Shown: one piece after another, positions 61,360-64,000 of the stretch
Layout of the letters: every line of letters begins with the position of its first letter
Numbering within the stretch: the stretch's first letter is position 1
NCBI GenBank assembly: GCA_964570665.1
Contig: CAZMZH010000004.1
Location: 124,001 to 188,000, forward strand
DNA from: JAJDAT01 sp964570665
Lineage (GTDB): Bacteria > Nitrospinota > Nitrospinia > Nitrospinales > JAJDAT01
Direction of reading: 5' to 3'
DNA length: 64,000 nt
Notes under the pieces: generated by a model
Database searches by the model: none
Told to the model about the DNA's origin: nothing
The model's input: only the letters and a program-made list of their open reading frames with translations
Translations under genes and position numbers: made by a program

Positions 61360-61845
61360 ATTAAATTTGAGACCGCAAAATTGACAATCTCGCCGCTAAC
61401 TATCTTTTTTTATAAAAAAGTATAAAGAAGAAGATTTTTAAAGGTTTACCAAACTAATACTTCTTGCGGATAAAAAATAAAATGGATGTAATGAAATAAG
61501 CCCTGATTTTTCAATTTTTTTCACCCAATATTAAAAATTTAACCCACTCATAAAAACCCCGCCCCCAAATTCTCCTTTCCGAATTTACCCCAAAACAACG
61601 CCAAAAATTGTATTATAATATGTAACGTCTGTGTTACACTTTTTATTGGGCTATTGTGATCTAGCAAAAAATGCCGATAATAGTAGTAGCGCATTTGATT
61701 TACATATTAAGGCTGATTATTCTACGATTTTTCCCAGTTTTAAAACTTACCCAGACCAATAATCTGCCGATCAAATAAATTTCATTTAGCCGAAATTGCG
61801 AATTCTTATTCGCTTTATTAATACTAATCATTAATTTCATAGATT
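61360..61845. other. Non-coding region upstream of the TPR gene
   Basis: About 486 AT-rich bases. It contains an A/T hairpin (CTTTTTT-TAT-AAAAAAG, 61404-61420), a TATAAT at 61614-61619 and the inverted repeat at 61621-61638. No convincing gene is present. Confidence 0.5.
61621..61638. promoter_or_regulatory. Inverted repeat overlapping a -10 region
   Basis: TGTAAC (61621-61626) and GTTACA (61633-61638) with a six-base centre. It begins just after a TATAAT box (61614-61619), where transcription would start, and CTTTTTATT follows. It could be an operator for a dimeric repressor or a weak terminator. Confidence 0.4.
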
Positions 61846-63402
61846 ATGTCCGCTCTCGATCTTGAAACTCCACAAGCTCAAAGCGAAAATGGCCGCCTTG
61901 TTTCGCAAATCCACAATGAATTGACCCGTTACCATTTAAGCGGCGAGAACGTAACTATGGAGCAGTTGGTAAATGTTGACGAACGTATCGCCAATTTAGC
62001 TAAAGACATCATAAGTAAAGAAGGAAGCCTTGACTCCTTTAAAGATCGATTCGTTGAGTTTTATCATCTTTTGTCGCTTCTCTTTGATGAAAAAAATCAC
62101 GCAGCGCGCGCCGAAGAAAATTTAGCCCGGGCTTTTAAATTAGATAAATCAAATATCGAAACTATTTTTCGCATGGGATTGCGCTATTACGATAAAGGCG
62201 ATTACGAAATTTCTGGAAAAGCATTTGCCCGACTTTTAAAAATTGCAGAACTCGCAAAAAGAGCCGGAAAAATAGAGCAATTATTTGGAGAGAAAAAACG
62301 GTTGGCGACCCTAGGAAACTTGGGAATTCATTATTTTGACCAAAAAGACTACGAAAAAGCGGAAGAAGTTTTTAATTATGTAACCGCTTTAGCGCAAATT
62401 GGATTAAAAGAAAGCGAATGCTCCTTGAGCCAAGTTTTAGACCTTTCTAATTCCGAATCCGAAGCTAGTTTCTATTTGGGCAAAATTCAAATGGAACGCA
62501 ACAAGAGAATGGAAGCCTTAAAACATTTAGAACATTCCATTCAATTAAATGGCAACGACAAAGCCAATGCGCTATTAGGACTTTTGTATTTCAAACTAGG
62601 AAAAATTGAAGAGGCTCTTAAATGCTATCAGGACGCAGTTAAAAATAATCCAAACAACCGCGATGGGATGCGAGGAATTTTTGAAATTTTCGAAATGGAA
62701 AACCGTCCGCTTGAAGATTATTTAGATATTATCGATCTTGATAGTAACCCGGATAATTCGACTAAGCGGTTCTTTGTCGCCGAAGCTTATTTAATATTTG
62801 CCATGAAAAGTAAGCTCTCCAAATTTAAAGAGCCGGAAAACACAACAGTCCCCTACGATATTTTAAATAAAATCGTCGCGCGCTTAGAAAAAGCCGAAAC
62901 CGCTTTTGCAGCCTCGTTTCAAAAAAACGATCCAGATATCGACAAAGAATTTGAAGAAATCATCAAAAGTAAAATTGTCGAATCAAGGAACTGGCTAAAA
63001 ATACTAAGAGATTATAGAAAACAAAAAACCGGTATTTATTGGCAGAAAATGACTATTGATTCCGTGCAAAGTTTTGAGTTGTATTTTGAATGGTCTGATA
63101 AAATTCCTTACGATTCCTCGCTCAGGCGTTATGAAGAAATTAGAAAAACAGCGGACAAAAATCCTATTCCCTATCTTTATATAGGCAAGGCTCAACTAAG
63201 GGAAGTAATTAAGGCAACTGAAAGTAAAAAGGAAGCTCTTCAACCGGCAGCTATGATCCAATTACTTGACGAAGCGACCAAAAATTTCAATAAGGCCAAA
63301 AACCTAGAACTCGAAAATGGCCCCCTAACGGCGCCAATTCAAAAACAGCAAGAGCTCCTAAAGGAAATTCAACTAAGCGTCGTCAAATCCGCTAAAAAAT
63401 AA
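61846..63402 (+). CDS. Tetratricopeptide-repeat protein
   Basis: A 518-residue helical protein. TPR-like units are clear at about residues 95-175 (FRMGLRYYDKGDYEISGKAFARLL, LGNLGIHYFDQKDYEKAEEVFNYV) and 210-270 (ASFYLGKIQMERNKRMEALKHLEHSIQL, ALLGLLYFKLGKIEEALKCYQDAV). The C-terminal half is helical with no named domain. There is no signal peptide or membrane span. It is convergent with the TIR-domain gene, 37 bases apart. Protein-protein scaffolding is likely; the partner is unknown. Confidence 0.8.
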   Translation: MSALDLETPQAQSENGRLVSQIHNELTRYHLSGENVTMEQLVNVDERIANLAKDIISKEGSLDSFKDRFVEFYHLLSLLFDEKNHAARAEENLARAFKLDKSNIETIFRMGLRYYDKGDYEISGKAFARLLKIAELAKRAGKIEQLFGEKKRLATLGNLGIHYFDQKDYEKAEEVFNYVTALAQIGLKESECSLSQVLDLSNSESEASFYLGKIQMERNKRMEALKHLEHSIQLNGNDKANALLGLLYFKLGKIEEALKCYQDAVKNNPNNRDGMRGIFEIFEMENRPLEDYLDIIDLDSNPDNSTKRFFVAEAYLIFAMKSKLSKFKEPENTTVPYDILNKIVARLEKAETAFAASFQKNDPDIDKEFEEIIKSKIVESRNWLKILRDYRKQKTGIYWQKMTIDSVQSFELYFEWSDKIPYDSSLRRYEEIRKTADKNPIPYLYIGKAQLREVIKATESKKEALQPAAMIQLLDEATKNFNKAKNLELENGPLTAPIQKQQELLKEIQLSVVKSAKK

Positions 63403-63439
63403 GGAAATCGCTCCGCCTCAAAAAATCCCGATTGAATAG

Positions 63440-64000
63440 TCAGTTTTGGTCAAAGTTTGCAATTGGATATTCTATTTGTAATTCATTTAATAAATTTGCA
63501 AAACTTTTTTGGTAATCCCCCCCACTTTTCCATCCGCTGAAGTCTATCGAAGCGCTTTCTAAATTTAAATCCTTTACCCAACTTTCAAAGGCTTCTTCAC
63601 CTTTTCCATCTACAATAATAGGAAATAATATCTTAGCTTTTTGAAAATCGTCAAAATTATATTTGCATTGATCTTTTAATTCTTCGCGCAATTCCAAATT
63701 CATTCTGTGTTCTCTTTTAAGAGCTTTTTCTACCTCCCCTCTTAACCATTTTGATTTAACAGAATCTTCCGAAATCAAAAACAGACGCTTCTCGTTGTCT
63801 CGAACCGTTTTATCGCATATTTCCTCATACCAATTTTTTTCTTTATCCCTTTTTGGAACAAACCAGCATCGCAAACCTTTTTCTTGTAAGTTGCCATGAA
63901 TTTTTTTTGCCAGCACATCGTCTTCTTTTGAATGACTAATAAAACATGAATGTTTTTGAGCCAAGTTAAGCGATTGTAAAAGCGTCGGGATGTTATTTAT
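63440..64000 (-). CDS. TIR-domain protein (C-terminal part, open to the window edge)
   Basis: The visible part covers a TIR domain: HSCFISHSKEDDVLAKKIHGNLQEKGLRCWFVPKRD, a helical WYEEICDKTV, LFLISEDSVKSKWLRGEVEKAL (S.W...E pattern) and a C-terminal FANLLNEL helix. A TTG at 63964 could start a 174-residue protein, but the frame stays open upstream (reading INNIPTLLQSLN) to 64000, so the TIR domain is more likely the C-terminus of a longer protein. Bacterial TIR domains often consume NAD+ in phage defence or bind partners. Activity here is inferred from fold only. Confidence 0.8.
   Translation of the reverse strand: MNNIPTLLQSLNLAQKHSCFISHSKEDDVLAKKIHGNLQEKGLRCWFVPKRDKEKNWYEEICDKTVRDNEKRLFLISEDSVKSKWLRGEVEKALKREHRMNLELREELKDQCKYNFDDFQKAKILFPIIVDGKGEEAFESWVKDLNLESASIDFSGWKSGGDYQKSFANLLNELQIEYPIANFDQN

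Overview
The window is one stretch of a low-GC (about mid-30s percent by eye), densely coded chromosome of a Gram-negative-type (diderm) bacterium. The evidence is a TolC-like outer-membrane channel with its adaptor and ABC exporter, a Tat translocase subunit, MurJ, and C5-pathway haem synthesis (hemA, hemC) next to a CcsA/HemX-type cytochrome c assembly protein. Paired DUF507 genes, split transketolase, FmdB and ThrH fit a Nitrospinota- or Desulfobacterota-like lineage, but the phylum cannot be fixed from sequence reading alone. TTG and GTG starts are common. One tRNA (Gly, anticodon CCC) is present; no rRNA, CRISPR array or intact insertion sequence was seen.

Layout. 1-6311 (minus): a sulfate-activation and surface-glycan operon running sulfotransferase, APS kinase, a fused pyruvate kinase/ATP sulfurylase, a polytopic GT-C-like protein and a flippase-like UPF0104 protein cut by the left edge. 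6452-9779 (minus): signalling and housekeeping genes (CBS pair, YfcE-type phosphoesterase, SYLF protein, response regulator with coiled coil, two DUF507 proteins, tRNA-Gly). 10109-19870: core genes tatC, rpiB-glyA, nrdR, a GT39-like membrane protein and ccsA-hemA-hemC, plus a degenerate CPBP-like membrane protein. 20230-22941: a large secreted CotH-like/beta-helix protein. 23009-30295 (minus): thrH, murJ, cbiZ, a small helical protein, an HDOD protein and a hybrid PAS/GAF histidine kinase. 30643-34558 (minus): SGNH/MBOAT acyl-transfer pair and mgtE. 34713-41488: a small basic protein, asnB, ferredoxin, split transketolase, a MerR-REC regulator and rsmB. 41823-47789: a four-gene tripartite efflux operon and an aminotransferase class IV enzyme.

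48000-59490 is an accessory region. It is rich in dispersed hairpin repeats and holds a complete higBA toxin-antitoxin pair flanked by a solitary higA and a truncated copy of it. It also holds two long paralogous secreted proteins made almost wholly of Ile-Thr-Asn-Ser-Gly type repeats, a small secreted protein that shares an eight-cysteine module with one of them, and a STAND-type NTPase with TPR-like C-terminus. After leuA and an FmdB-type zinc-ribbon gene come a TPR protein and, at the right edge, a TIR-domain protein whose reading frame stays open to the end of the window.

The most unusual items are: (1) the pyruvate kinase-ATP sulfurylase fusion in a PAPS/sulfotransferase operon, which could recycle ADP to ATP while making PAPS; (2) the paired repeat proteins with a conserved leader that contains a well-placed overlapping short ORF; (3) the shared cysteine-rich module around the CRYN and GKRAGWNE motifs; (4) the MerR-HTH/receiver fusion; and (5) the STAND and TIR genes near the toxin-antitoxin cluster.
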